Source: Brevundimonas pishanensis (lineage in GTDB: Bacteria; Pseudomonadota; Alphaproteobacteria; Caulobacterales; Caulobacteraceae). Taken from it: a stretch of 64,000 bases of DNA. Positions 57,133-64,000 of the stretch are shown one piece after another. A model generated the notes under the pieces. That model saw nothing but the letters and a program-made list of their open reading frames with translations. It searched no databases and was not told where the DNA came from. Position 1 is the first letter of the stretch. Each line of letters begins with the position of its first letter. Location: assembly GCF_022750635.1 (NCBI RefSeq), contig NZ_JAJKBG010000003.1, forward strand, positions 62,001 to 126,000, given 5' to 3'. A program made the translations under genes and the position numbers.

Positions 57133-57636
57133 ATGCGGGCGAATCCTTGGGTTGTAATGGTGGCGAGCGGGTTGGCGCTGATGGCTTGTAAGCCTGAAAG
57201 GGAGGCGCGTGGGCCGCGAGCCACGAACGTCGAGGGTGCTGCGCCCAATACCCGCTGGACCCTGTGGGATGGTCGGGCACCAAGCCTTATGTATTTCGAC
57301 GCGGGCCTGTCGGTGATGTCGTTTGGATGTGCGGGCACCGGTTTCGTAGCCTCTGTGAATGGGTTCGAGGCGGCGCAGGCGTGGCCTCAGCCGGAACTGT
57401 CATTCCGGTTTGGCGATGAAGTGGTCACGGGCTTGCCGGATGCGGCGGTTCAGGAGCGCGGTGTAAGCCTGTCGATCCGTAAGTCTGTGAGCGACAGACT
57501 GCTGATGGCTATGGATACCGCGTCCGAGGTCAAGGTTAGCTTCAATGGACAGGAGCGCGAGGTTGCCCTGCCCGAACGCACGGTCGACGCATTTTTGGGG
57601 CTTTGCAGGACGATGACGGCACCGGCAATGCGTTGA
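57133..57636 (+). CDS. lipoprotein in the GTA interruption, unknown function
   Basis: A 167-residue protein with a lipoprotein signal (lipobox LMAC near residue 19) and a mature domain with VVTGLPDAAVQERGV and SFNGQEREVALPERTVDAFLG. It is the only gene of the interrupting block on the plus strand. It is 30 bases after gp4, so it could be read with it. No family was recognised. Confidence 0.65.
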   Translation: MRANPWVVMVASGLALMACKPEREARGPRATNVEGAAPNTRWTLWDGRAPSLMYFDAGLSVMSFGCAGTGFVASVNGFEAAQAWPQPELSFRFGDEVVTGLPDAAVQERGVSLSIRKSVSDRLLMAMDTASEVKVSFNGQEREVALPERTVDAFLGLCRTMTAPAMR

Positions 57637-57639
57637 CGC

Positions 57640-58023
57640 TCAGGCGGTGAGAAGGGCGCGGAAGGAATCGCTGAGCGGCGTGGATTTGCCGTTGATAGCG
57701 CGCACATAGGTCAGAGTGATCTCGGTGAGTTCTGTGTCTTCGCGCGAGATGCGAATGGTGAGTTGCAAGCTGGAGTTGCCGATGCGGGTGGGGGTGACGT
57801 GACAGGTGATCAGGTCGTCCGGCTTGGCAGGTGATTTGAAAGCCAGATGGGCGTCAACGACGTAGAGCTGGAGGAAGTCTTCGACGGTGGAGGTACTAGC
57901 ACCCAACTGGCGGAAGTAGTCGGTGCCTGCGACGTCGGCGTAGATCAGATAGTTGGCGTTGAAGACGACGCCTTGGGGGTCTGCCTCGTTCCAGCGGACG
58001 CGGATGGGCGTGGAGAAGGTCAT
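57640..58023 (-). CDS. 4HBT-fold acyl-CoA thioesterase
   Basis: A 127-residue hot-dog-fold protein with the 4-hydroxybenzoyl-CoA thioesterase motif RWNEADPQGVVFNANYLIYAD, in which Asp15 is the catalytic residue. It resembles YbgC-type acyl-CoA thioesterases. It is on the opposite strand to the GTA genes and has no apparent link with them. Confidence 0.88.
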   Translation of the reverse strand: MTFSTPIRVRWNEADPQGVVFNANYLIYADVAGTDYFRQLGASTSTVEDFLQLYVVDAHLAFKSPAKPDDLITCHVTPTRIGNSSLQLTIRISREDTELTEITLTYVRAINGKSTPLSDSFRALLTA

Positions 58024-58236
58024 AGGATTTGCATTGGCCGTTTGGGAAGGGGCGCGAGGTGGCTATCGGGTAGCGACCGGGTTGCGAGGTGTGCCTGATG
58101 CGGAGGTGTGGCGCGGCAAAACGGCCAGCGCGCGACCGGCATATGGTGGAACAGACACGACTACCCCCTCAGGTATGAACTGGGGGGACTATGGAACGGT
58201 GGTCTGCGTTTGTCGCGAGGAAATGCGCGGTTGAGA

Positions 58237-59037
58237 TCAGCGGCGGGCGGGGGCAGCTCCGGCGTCGGTGATCGAAGCGCCTTGGACGGACCAGAGCTTG
58301 CCGCCCGCAACCGCGTAGATTGGAATGCGCGCGTAAAGGGACAGGAAGACATGCACCTCGAGCGGTTGGGGGGCGACCACGATTGAAGTGGTCAGCGCGA
58401 CGGAGTTCGCCGGTTTCTCCAGATTTAGGCACGAGGTGGAGAGTTGTTCGCGCTTTAAGACAGTCTTGCCGTCTGCACTGATGTGGAAGCGATAGTGTCC
58501 GCCCATAGGAACGACGGTCGACTCGGTGGTGGAGGCGAGCAGCCAGACCAGCCAGCCGTCGCTGTCAGGATCATCGAGCATAACGGCATTGTAGCGGGCG
58601 GCGCAGCGTAGATCAGAGGTGGTGAGGTTGGTTCCTGCGGTCAGGCGGGCGTTGAACTGGGCCCGTTGTTCCGGCGGGAGTGTGGGGTCGCTTGCAGCGG
58701 TGACGCGACCAGCGCGGCCATCCGCATCGACGGAGATGTCGAAGGCGGCGCTCGGGTTCGAGGTGTCGCCGGTGAGGAACCGGACCAGATGGCCCTGGTT
58801 CTTGGGAATGACGATCCAGCCGATCAAGCCCTGAGGTGGGGTGCCATTTGAGCTGGCCAAAAGTGCGTCGGTGGCGCGGGCGGCGGCGCGATCCTGAAGG
58901 TAGATGGCTGAGCCGAGAGCGCCCGTCTTTTGTAGGGACCAGGCTTCGACCTGAGTCACCGGCGTTTGGGCTTGGGCGAGCGGGGCAACGAGGGCCGCGA
59001 CCAGGCCGAGGAGGGGGAGATAGGGCTTACAACGCAT
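58237..59037 (-). CDS. secreted hypothetical protein
   Basis: A 266-residue protein (start 59037, MRCKPYLPLL) with a signal peptide ending about residue 24 (VAPLAQAQ). The mature part has GWIVIPKNQGHLVRFLTGD and a conserved-looking SGWLVWLLAS-type segment (DGWLVWLLASTTE), plus two Cys. I have no family assignment. It lies within the interruption of the GTA cluster. Confidence 0.65.
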   Translation of the reverse strand: MRCKPYLPLLGLVAALVAPLAQAQTPVTQVEAWSLQKTGALGSAIYLQDRAAARATDALLASSNGTPPQGLIGWIVIPKNQGHLVRFLTGDTSNPSAAFDISVDADGRAGRVTAASDPTLPPEQRAQFNARLTAGTNLTTSDLRCAARYNAVMLDDPDSDGWLVWLLASTTESTVVPMGGHYRFHISADGKTVLKREQLSTSCLNLEKPANSVALTTSIVVAPQPLEVHVFLSLYARIPIYAVAGGKLWSVQGASITDAGAAPARR

Positions 59038-59127
59038 GACACGCTCACCAGTGGCTGTGGAGGAAAGATCTCGCACGCCGACGGTACATGCGGTGGTGTG
59101 GGATGCAACCTTGGGTTTATTATGCGG

Positions 59128-59787
59128 TTAGCGGCGAAGCGCAGGGAAGGCGTAGCGTCCGGTTTTGGCGGCGTCGGCGGTGTAGATTTCGTAGAGGCGG
59201 CGGAAGGCGCTGCGATAGGCCGTGCAGATAATAAGCGCAGCGAGCGCTGCTACGACCCAGATGTACTGGGGGTGAGCCGACTTGTTGGATCTGAACCAGA
59301 AGATTTCGAACCAGACGACGGCGAAAAGCCCGAGGACTGAGAGAATGCTTGGAAAATTTCTCAGCCAGTTCAGAGAACGAGGCAGAGGAAGCGGGGCACC
59401 CAGTTTGTAAATCAGCATTTGAATGATGTGAGGCCCAGTGTCGATTTCCGGAAGACGGACGTAGGGGGCACTCGCTCCAAGACGTTTGGCACCGAAGAGG
59501 CCGCTGGTAACCTTTTGCAGCGGGGACGCGACCATGAAGGCGGGATCCTCTCCGCGAGGTGGAGACGGCCGGTACAATCTGGAGTCGCTGTACATCGATT
59601 GCGGGATCGCAAGGGGCAGTAGCGCGATCACTGTTCCGAGGGGCCAAATGGGAACGTCGTTGAGCAACCGGCCAAGCTGCAATCCTAGGTAGCTGAACGG
59701 CACAAGGCTGACGATTGCTGGTCTCAGGAGCTCGCGAAACCAAGACGCATCTGACTGATTTTCGGTGCGTTTGGTGCGGTTCCACAT
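59128..59787 (-). CDS. membrane protein, unknown function
   Basis: A 219-residue protein with hydrophobic helices near residues 25-45, 48-66, 150-170 and 175-195, and a basic N-terminus (MWNRTKRTE). I see no domain. It ends the interrupting block; its start lies 44 bases from the GTA capsid start, leaving little room for promoters in both directions. Confidence 0.65.
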   Translation of the reverse strand: MWNRTKRTENQSDASWFRELLRPAIVSLVPFSYLGLQLGRLLNDVPIWPLGTVIALLPLAIPQSMYSDSRLYRPSPPRGEDPAFMVASPLQKVTSGLFGAKRLGASAPYVRLPEIDTGPHIIQMLIYKLGAPLPLPRSLNWLRNFPSILSVLGLFAVVWFEIFWFRSNKSAHPQYIWVVAALAALIICTAYRSAFRRLYEIYTADAAKTGRYAFPALRR

Positions 59788-59831
59788 GCGACTGACAGTA
59801 TCCGCGTAGCGCGGGTTTTCAAGGGGAAAAG

Positions 59832-61058
59832 ATGAAAGAAGTCAAAAACGTATCGGGTTCGCCTGAGGCGCGTGAAGTCGTGCGCGAAATGATGGTGGCG
59901 TTTGAGGCGTTCAAGAGCGCCAATGACGAGCGCGTGGCGCAGATCGAGAAGAAGGCTGCGTCCGATACTCTGCTGGAAGAGAAGGTGGCGCGTATCGATC
60001 GGGCGGTGGTTGCGGCGCAGGCGAAGCTGGATCGTATGGCGTCGCAGGGGCGTCGTCCTTCGCTGGCTGGTGAAGGTGGCGAGGTGAACTCGGCTCCGGA
60101 GGCGAAGGCTGCGTTTGATGGCTATCTGAAGACGGGCTCGGTGGGTGGTCTGGAGATGAAGGCAGGCATTTCGACGGGCGCTTCGTCGGGTGGTTATGTG
60201 GTGCCGGCGGAGACGGAGCGTGCGATTGAGCGCCGTCTGATGGCGGTTTCGCCGATGCGGGAGATTGCCTCGGTGCGTACGGTCTCGGGAGGTGTGTTCA
60301 AGAAGCCGGTCTCGACGGCGGGTGTGGTTGCGGGCTGGGTCGCCGAGACGGCGGCACGACCGGAGACCGATCCGGCGACGCTGGCGCTGTTGGAGTTTCC
60401 GGCGGCTGACCTTTACGCAAATCCGGCGGCCACGCAGGCGCTGCTGGATGACGCGATGGTCGATCTGGACGAGTGGCTGGCGGGCGAGGTTGAGGATGCC
60501 TTTGCAGCCCAAGAGACATCGGCCTTTGTGACCGGTAATGGTACCAACAAGCCCAAGGGTTTCCTGAGCTATGACACGGTGGCTGATAGCGCCCATGAGT
60601 GGGGCAAGATCGGCTATGTGGCCAGTGGTGCGGCGGGTGCGTTTGCGACCGAAAATGCGGCGGATAAGCTGATCGATCTGATCTATGCGCCCAAGGCCCA
60701 GTATCGTGCCAACGGCCGCTTTGTGATGAACCGCAAGACGCTGTCGGCGATCCGCAAGTTCAAGGACAGCGAGGGCAACTACATCTGGGCTCCGGCGCAG
60801 CGTTTGGGCGAGACGTCTTCGGTGCTGGGTTATCCGGTGACCGAGATCGAGACGATGCCGGATGTGGCGGCGAACAGTCTGTCGATTGCGTTTGGTGACT
60901 TCCAGCGCGGTTATCTGATTGTCGATCGTGCGGGTGTGCGTGTGCTGCGTGATCCGTTCACCGCCAAGCCCTATGTGCTGTTCTATACGACCAAGCGTGT
61001 CGGCGGTGGTGTGCAGAACTTTGATGCGATCAAGGTGATGAAGATGGCGGCTTCTTAA
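59832..61058 (+). CDS. GTA major capsid protein (gp5)
   Basis: HK97-fold major capsid protein of 408 residues. The N-terminal 90 residues are a helical scaffold-like region that the protease would remove. The mature part includes GISTGASSGGYVVPAETERAIERRL and QAFGDFQRGY-type (IAFGDFQRGYLIVDRAGVR), as in GTA capsids. A ribosome site AAGGGGA precedes the start. Confidence 0.95.
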   Translation: MKEVKNVSGSPEAREVVREMMVAFEAFKSANDERVAQIEKKAASDTLLEEKVARIDRAVVAAQAKLDRMASQGRRPSLAGEGGEVNSAPEAKAAFDGYLKTGSVGGLEMKAGISTGASSGGYVVPAETERAIERRLMAVSPMREIASVRTVSGGVFKKPVSTAGVVAGWVAETAARPETDPATLALLEFPAADLYANPAATQALLDDAMVDLDEWLAGEVEDAFAAQETSAFVTGNGTNKPKGFLSYDTVADSAHEWGKIGYVASGAAGAFATENAADKLIDLIYAPKAQYRANGRFVMNRKTLSAIRKFKDSEGNYIWAPAQRLGETSSVLGYPVTEIETMPDVAANSLSIAFGDFQRGYLIVDRAGVRVLRDPFTAKPYVLFYTTKRVGGGVQNFDAIKVMKMAAS

Positions 61059-61100
61059 GGCCGCGTCGGGTCGAGAAGGCAGAGCCTTCTGACCGCGGCC
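61059..61100 (+). repeat. palindromic element copy 4, after the capsid gene
   Basis: The element starts on the base after the capsid stop: GGCCGCG (61059-61065), inner stem AGAAGGC-AGA-GCCTTCT, right arm CGCGGCC (61094-61100). The three-base inner loop is AGA rather than GGA. Confidence 0.85.
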
Positions 61101-61120
61101 AAGCATGAAAGTGCCCTAGC

Positions 61121-61141
61121 GTTCGTGCCGCGGGCACGAAC
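61121..61141 (+). repeat. hairpin between palindromic copies 4 and 5
   Basis: GTTCGTGCC-GCG-GGCACGAAC, perfect nine-base arms with a three-base loop. It sits between two element copies, as the 8-base hairpin does between copies 2 and 3. Confidence 0.6.
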
Positions 61142-61170
61142 TGCTTGAGGGCGCCCGCCGGAGGCGGAAG

Positions 61171-61212
61171 GGCCGCGTCGGGTCGAGAAGGCAGAGCCTT
61201 CTGACCGCGGCC
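61171..61212 (+). repeat. palindromic element copy 5
   Basis: GGCCGCG (61171-61177), inner stem AGAAGGC-AGA-GCCTTCT, right arm CGCGGCC (61206-61212). Copies 4 and 5 form a composite of 154 bases. Confidence 0.85.
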
Positions 61213-61228
61213 AAGTGTGAAGCGTAGA

Positions 61229-61262
61229 GCCAAAGGGCGGTCCGTGGGGGCCGCCCTTTGGC
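61229..61262 (+). other. strong hairpin before gp6
   Basis: Perfect 12-base arms (61229-61240 and 61251-61262) with a ten-base loop, no strong T run. It lies between the capsid gene and gp6, 19 bases before gp6. It may limit read-through so that capsid is made in excess. Confidence 0.55.
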
Positions 61263-61280
61263 GTTCTAAAGGGGTGAACG

Positions 61281-61547
61281 ATGGCTGCTGCAGTCTCTCT
61301 GGCGGAGGCCAGGGTGTTTTTGAGGGTGGAGCATGAGGCGGAGGATCAGTTGATCCAGACGCTGATTGATGCGGCGGTGGCGCGGGTGTCGGGGGAGGTG
61401 GGGTTGAGCCTGACTTCGACGTCGCCGGCACCGTTGAGGCTAGCGGTGCTGATGCTGGTGCTGCGGGCGTATGAGCGGGGTGAGCAGGCGATGGATGTTG
61501 CGCCGGTGGAGGCGTGGATTGCGCCTTATCGGGTGGTGCGCCTTTGA
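61281..61547 (+). CDS. GTA head-tail connector (gp6)
   Basis: An 88-residue adaptor protein with the head-tail connector pattern SLAEARVFLRVEHEAEDQLIQTLIDAAVARV, common to phage gp6-like proteins. It joins portal to tail. The stop overlaps gp7 by four bases. Confidence 0.9.
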   Translation: MAAAVSLAEARVFLRVEHEAEDQLIQTLIDAAVARVSGEVGLSLTSTSPAPLRLAVLMLVLRAYERGEQAMDVAPVEAWIAPYRVVRL

Positions 61548-61843
61548 GGGTTTTAGCGACGGTTTGGCGGGGTGCGGAAACGCGCACGGCGCAGGGGGGC
61601 GTGGCGGTCTTCTATGAGGCGGTCGGGTCGGTTTGGCTGAAGCTGGGGGCGCGACGTCGGACGACCAAGGGCGAGGCGGAGGCTGCGGTGGTGGTTGAGA
61701 CGCTGAGGGCCGAGGCGCGAGCGGATCCTAGGTTGGAGGAAGGTCTGCGACTGAGGTTTTCGGGCGCGGAGTGGTCGCTGGTGATGGTGGATACGTCGGA
61801 GGCTGCGGGGCGTGTGAAGCTGGAACTGGAGCGGGTGCGATGA
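61544..61843 (+). CDS. GTA head closure/stopper protein (gp7)
   Basis: A 99-residue protein at the g7 position starting with TTG at 61544 in the gp6 stop. It shows AVGSVWLKLGARRRTTKGEAEA and FSGAEWSLVMVDTSEAAG, matching phage head-tail adaptors. It overlaps gp8 by four bases. Confidence 0.8.
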   Translation: MRVLATVWRGAETRTAQGGVAVFYEAVGSVWLKLGARRRTTKGEAEAAVVVETLRAEARADPRLEEGLRLRFSGAEWSLVMVDTSEAAGRVKLELERVR

Positions 61844-62241
61844 CGGATTTCGCGGGCGTTCTGGCTAAGGGCGTGGTGGCGGCGCTGTCGGCGGAAGCGG
61901 GGGTACAGGCGCTGCTGGGTGATCCGGTGCGTGTGTTCGATGCGGCACCCAAGGGGGCGGTGGCTCCGTATCTGGTGATCGGGCGCGGGGGCGAGGTGCC
62001 GCTAAAGGGCGATGGCGGGGGCTGTGAAGTCCTGCTGTCGCTGACGGGGGTGAGCCGGTTTGCCGGACAGGAGGAGGCGCGGGCCGTGGTGGCGGTGGTG
62101 CGCGAGGTTCTGGACGGACTGGCCGTATCGGATGGCGGCGTGACGGGTGTCGTGCGGGTGCGCGGAGCCGAGGTTTTTGCGGGCAGCGAGGGGCGGGTGT
62201 CTTACGGGACGGTGCGTCTTCGCGCGGTGATGGAGGGATAG
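61840..62241 (+). CDS. GTA tail terminator, DUF3168 (gp8)
   Basis: A 133-residue protein of the DUF3168 tail completion family with PYLVIGRGGEVPLKGDG and a YGTVRLRAVMEG end. It caps the tail tube before head joining. Starts at 61840; gp9 begins on the base after its stop. Confidence 0.85.
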   Translation: MTDFAGVLAKGVVAALSAEAGVQALLGDPVRVFDAAPKGAVAPYLVIGRGGEVPLKGDGGGCEVLLSLTGVSRFAGQEEARAVVAVVREVLDGLAVSDGGVTGVVRVRGAEVFAGSEGRVSYGTVRLRAVMEG

Positions 62242-62652
62242 ATGGCGGTGCAGAGCGGGCGCGACATGCTGCTGAAGATTGCGGGCAGCGGCGGGACTTT
62301 TGTGACGGTGGCGGGTCTGCGGGCGCGCACGATTTCGCTGAATGCCAAGACGGTGGATGTGACCGATGGGGATAGCTCTGGGCGCTGGCGCGAACTGCTG
62401 GCCGGGGCGGGTGTGAAGTCTGCGGCGGTGTCGGGGCAGGGGATTTTCAGGGATGCGGCGTCGGATGCGCTGATCCGCGAGGCCTTTTTCGAACAGTCGG
62501 CCAAGCGTTGGCAGTTGGTGGTGCCGGACTTTGGTGTGCTGGAGGGGCCGTTCCTTGTCAGCGCGCTGGAGTATGCGGGCGAGCATGAGGGCGAGGCGAG
62601 CTTTGCGCTTTCGCTGGCCAGTGCGGGCGCGGTGGAGTTTTCGGCGCTGTGA
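62242..62652 (+). CDS. GTA major tail tube protein (gp9)
   Basis: A 136-residue tail-tube protein of the TP901-1 family: MAVQSGRDMLLKIAGSG, VDVTDGDSSGRWRELLAGAG, and LEGPFLVSALEYAGEHEGEA. It overlaps gp10 by four bases. Confidence 0.92.
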   Translation: MAVQSGRDMLLKIAGSGGTFVTVAGLRARTISLNAKTVDVTDGDSSGRWRELLAGAGVKSAAVSGQGIFRDAASDALIREAFFEQSAKRWQLVVPDFGVLEGPFLVSALEYAGEHEGEASFALSLASAGAVEFSAL

Positions 62653-62939
62653 CCAATGCGGTGAGGGGCGAGGTCTGTGTGGAGTTGGCCGGAGCGCCGC
62701 GCCGTCTGTGCCTGACGCTGGGGGCGTTGGCGGAGATGGAGGCGGGGTTGGGCGTTGTCGGCATGGGGGCCTTGGCCGAGCGGATGGTGTCGATGTCGGC
62801 GGGCGATCTGATGGTGGTGCTGGCGGCCCTGCTGCGCGGGGGCGGTGAGGGGGAGTTGGCGGATCGGCTGGGGGCTGCGGCGGTGGAGCCTAGGTGCGCA
62901 GCGGAGGCTGTGGCGGCGGCGTTCAGGGCGGCGGTGTGA
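62649..62939 (+). CDS. GTA tail assembly chaperone (gp10)
   Basis: A 96-residue protein at the g10 position with a GTG start in the gp9 stop. It contains LTLGALAEMEAGLGVVG and GDLMVVLAALLRGGGE, characteristic of the GTA gp10 family. It overlaps gp10.1 by four bases. Confidence 0.85.
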   Translation: MTNAVRGEVCVELAGAPRRLCLTLGALAEMEAGLGVVGMGALAERMVSMSAGDLMVVLAALLRGGGEGELADRLGAAAVEPRCAAEAVAAAFRAAV

Positions 62940-63142
62940 CGGCGGATGCCAAATCCGCACATGTCTGGGGCGTGATGCTGAGGCAGGCGCAGGCGATGGG
63001 GATATTGCCCGAGGCGTTCTGGCGGCTGTCGCTGAGGGAATGGCGGATGCTGACGGAGAGCGCGGGGGGCGGTGGTGTGAGCCTGCCGCGCGGGGTGTTG
63101 GACGAGATGATGGAGCGGTGGCCCGATGGCGGACGAGTTTGA
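62936..63142 (+). CDS. GTA small tail assembly protein (gp10.1, DUF2376-like)
   Basis: A 68-residue protein with a GTG start overlapping gp10. It reads MLRQAQAMGILPEAFWRLSLREWR, the pattern of rcc01693-type proteins. With gp10 it probably forms the split chaperone for the tape measure. It overlaps gp11 by 17 bases. Confidence 0.8.
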   Translation: MTADAKSAHVWGVMLRQAQAMGILPEAFWRLSLREWRMLTESAGGGGVSLPRGVLDEMMERWPDGGRV

Positions 63143-63641
63143 CGGTTTGGGCGTGGCCACGGCTGAGGCTGCGGCGGCGCTGGAGGGGCTGAAAGAGCCT
63201 GCGCAGAAGGCGGCGGGGGCGATCGAGGAGGCGTTTTCGAAGGCGGGGGGATCGCTGTCGCGGTCTCTGATGCGGGCGGCCAAGGATGGCGAGGTCTCGA
63301 TGGCCGAACTGGCGCGGGCGGTGATCGGGGCGATCAATGCCAGTGCAGGTGTGCTGGCCAAGAATGGCGGGCTGGGGGAGGCGCTGTCGGCGGCGGTCGG
63401 GGGCGTATTTTCGGGAGCGCGAGCTGATGGCGGCGCGGTTGCTGCTGGCGGGGCTTATCTCGTGGGGGAACGCGGGCCGGAGGTGTTTAGGCCCGGTGTT
63501 GGCGGGAGTGTGGAGCCGATGCGCGGCGCTTCGCCTGTCGTCGTCAATGTGATGGTGGATGGCGGGCCGCAGGCATTGCTGAGATCGGAGGCGCAGGTGG
63601 CGCGGATGATGGCGCGGGCGGCGGCGCTGGGGATGCGCTGA
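63126..63641 (+). CDS. GTA tape measure protein, short (gp11)
   Basis: A 171-residue tail tape-measure protein starting MADEFDGLGVATAEAAAALE. A helical repeat follows, with a Gly-rich segment carrying VGERGPEVFRPG and GASPVVVNVMVDGG, a pattern common in tail tape-measure ends. It is shorter than its Rhodobacter counterpart as I recall it, which would imply a short tail. It is the last GTA gene in the window. Confidence 0.85.
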   Translation: MADEFDGLGVATAEAAAALEGLKEPAQKAAGAIEEAFSKAGGSLSRSLMRAAKDGEVSMAELARAVIGAINASAGVLAKNGGLGEALSAAVGGVFSGARADGGAVAAGGAYLVGERGPEVFRPGVGGSVEPMRGASPVVVNVMVDGGPQALLRSEAQVARMMARAAALGMR

Positions 63642-63722
63642 GCCTGCGGGGCCCTAGTGATCTGATAGGCGGTTCACTGTCTGCGAAGGGGAGCATGGGT
63701 GGATTCATTTGGACCTGACGAA

Positions 63723-63749
63723 AAAAGGGCAGCCGTGGCTGCCCTTTTC
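63723..63749. terminator. terminator after the GTA cluster
   Basis: Perfect 12-base arms (63723-63734 and 63737-63748) with a two-base gap, T4 on one side and A4 on the other. It sits 82 bases after the gp11 stop and also ends the convergent membrane-protein gene. Confidence 0.88.
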
Positions 63750-63766
63750 TGTGGTTGTGACCCGAT

Positions 63767-64000
63767 TTAGAGGCCCTTGGGATTGGGGCCGTATTGGTTG
63801 GTGCCCGGTTGGCTGTCGGTGACGCCGATCCAGATCAGGAAGCCGATGCTGGTAACCAGCATGATCAGGACGCCGAGGCCGATGGCTCCCAGACCGCCTG
63901 CTGTGGCGAGCGCAGATGCGTCGCCGGTAGCAGCCGCCGCGAGGAACGCACCAGCCCCGCCGGCGAACATCACGAATGAGCCAATGATGACGCCTGCATA
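63767..64000 (-). CDS. small membrane protein, 5' end outside window
   Basis: The minus-strand frame is open to the window edge, so the start is not visible. The visible part begins AGVIIGSFVMFAGGAG, with two hydrophobic helices, an Ala-rich linker, and the tail DSQPGTNQYGPNPKGL. No function was recognised. It lies downstream of and facing the GTA cluster. Confidence 0.7.
   Translation of the reverse strand, partial: YAGVIIGSFVMFAGGAGAFLAAAATGDASALATAGGLGAIGLGVLIMLVTSIGFLIWIGVTDSQPGTNQYGPNPKGL

Noticed and set aside
59724..61106. 460-codon open frame antisense to the capsid gene
   Set aside because: Arg/His-rich shadow frame; the capsid protein is unambiguous.
53521..63641. ordinary integrated prophage
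   Set aside because: No integrase, repressor, lysis or replication gene and no attachment repeats are present; gene order and small sizes match a gene transfer agent.

Overview
The window (GC-rich, about 64%) is chromosomal DNA from an alphaproteobacterium of the Caulobacterales. The evidence is a CtrA master regulator with an aspartate at receiver position 51, a MucR/Ros regulator, two DUF2336 proteins, a CtrA-type box in front of fliI, GANTC (CcrM) sites clustered in front of ctrA, the split b/b' ATP synthase, and a gene transfer agent (GTA) head-tail cluster. The genus is uncertain; a Caulobacter-, Brevundimonas- or Asticcacaulis-like genome fits. No tRNA, rRNA, CRISPR array, transposase or integrase was seen.

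Layout. 1-3.1 kb: SPOR protein, nagZ, scpA, scpB. 3.2-5.9 kb: Fo ATP synthase operon atpI-B-E-F'-F, with a strong hairpin after the c-subunit gene. 5.9-7.0 kb: two small membrane proteins. 7.2-12 kb: glycine cleavage genes gcvT-H-PA-PB on the minus strand behind a tandem glycine riboswitch. 12.1-17.7 kb: fbp, nicotinamidase, a secreted protein, a Y-family DNA polymerase with a LexA box at its start codon, adenosine deaminase and membrane proteins. 18-19.3 kb: three small disordered proteins in tandem and a small ORF. 19.4-28.8 kb: argS, a secreted protein, ispH, DUF3035 lipoprotein, lspA, ileS, a small basic protein and a lipoprotein. 28.9-31.4 kb: bdcA-like SDR, a cation transporter, and a DUF6456/DnaA-domain-IV-like pair. 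31.4-38 kb: ctrA, an MpaB-like protein, a GH10 xylanase, fliJ, fliI and a cytoplasmic chemoreceptor. 38-44.6 kb: an EamA exporter with a divergent Lrp regulator, cysK, and mucR between two DUF2336 genes. 44.6-53.4 kb: an NMT1-like binding lipoprotein, hypothetical proteins, uup, an SMR transporter, a YcgN-like protein and a large hybrid histidine kinase.

53.5-63.6 kb holds the GTA structural cluster in the usual order: g1, terminase, portal, g3.5, protease, capsid, g6, g7, g8, g9, g10, g10.1 and a short g11. Two things are unusual. Four non-GTA genes, three of them on the opposite strand, sit between the protease and capsid genes. The cluster also ends after g11, at a terminator, with no g12-g15 baseplate genes in view.

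The most novel signal is a palindromic element of about 42 bp present five times. Four copies form two composite REP-hairpin-REP units at GTA gene junctions. The fifth is inserted in frame in uup. All five have the same orientation relative to transcription, and the uup copy keeps its outer stem through compensatory changes.
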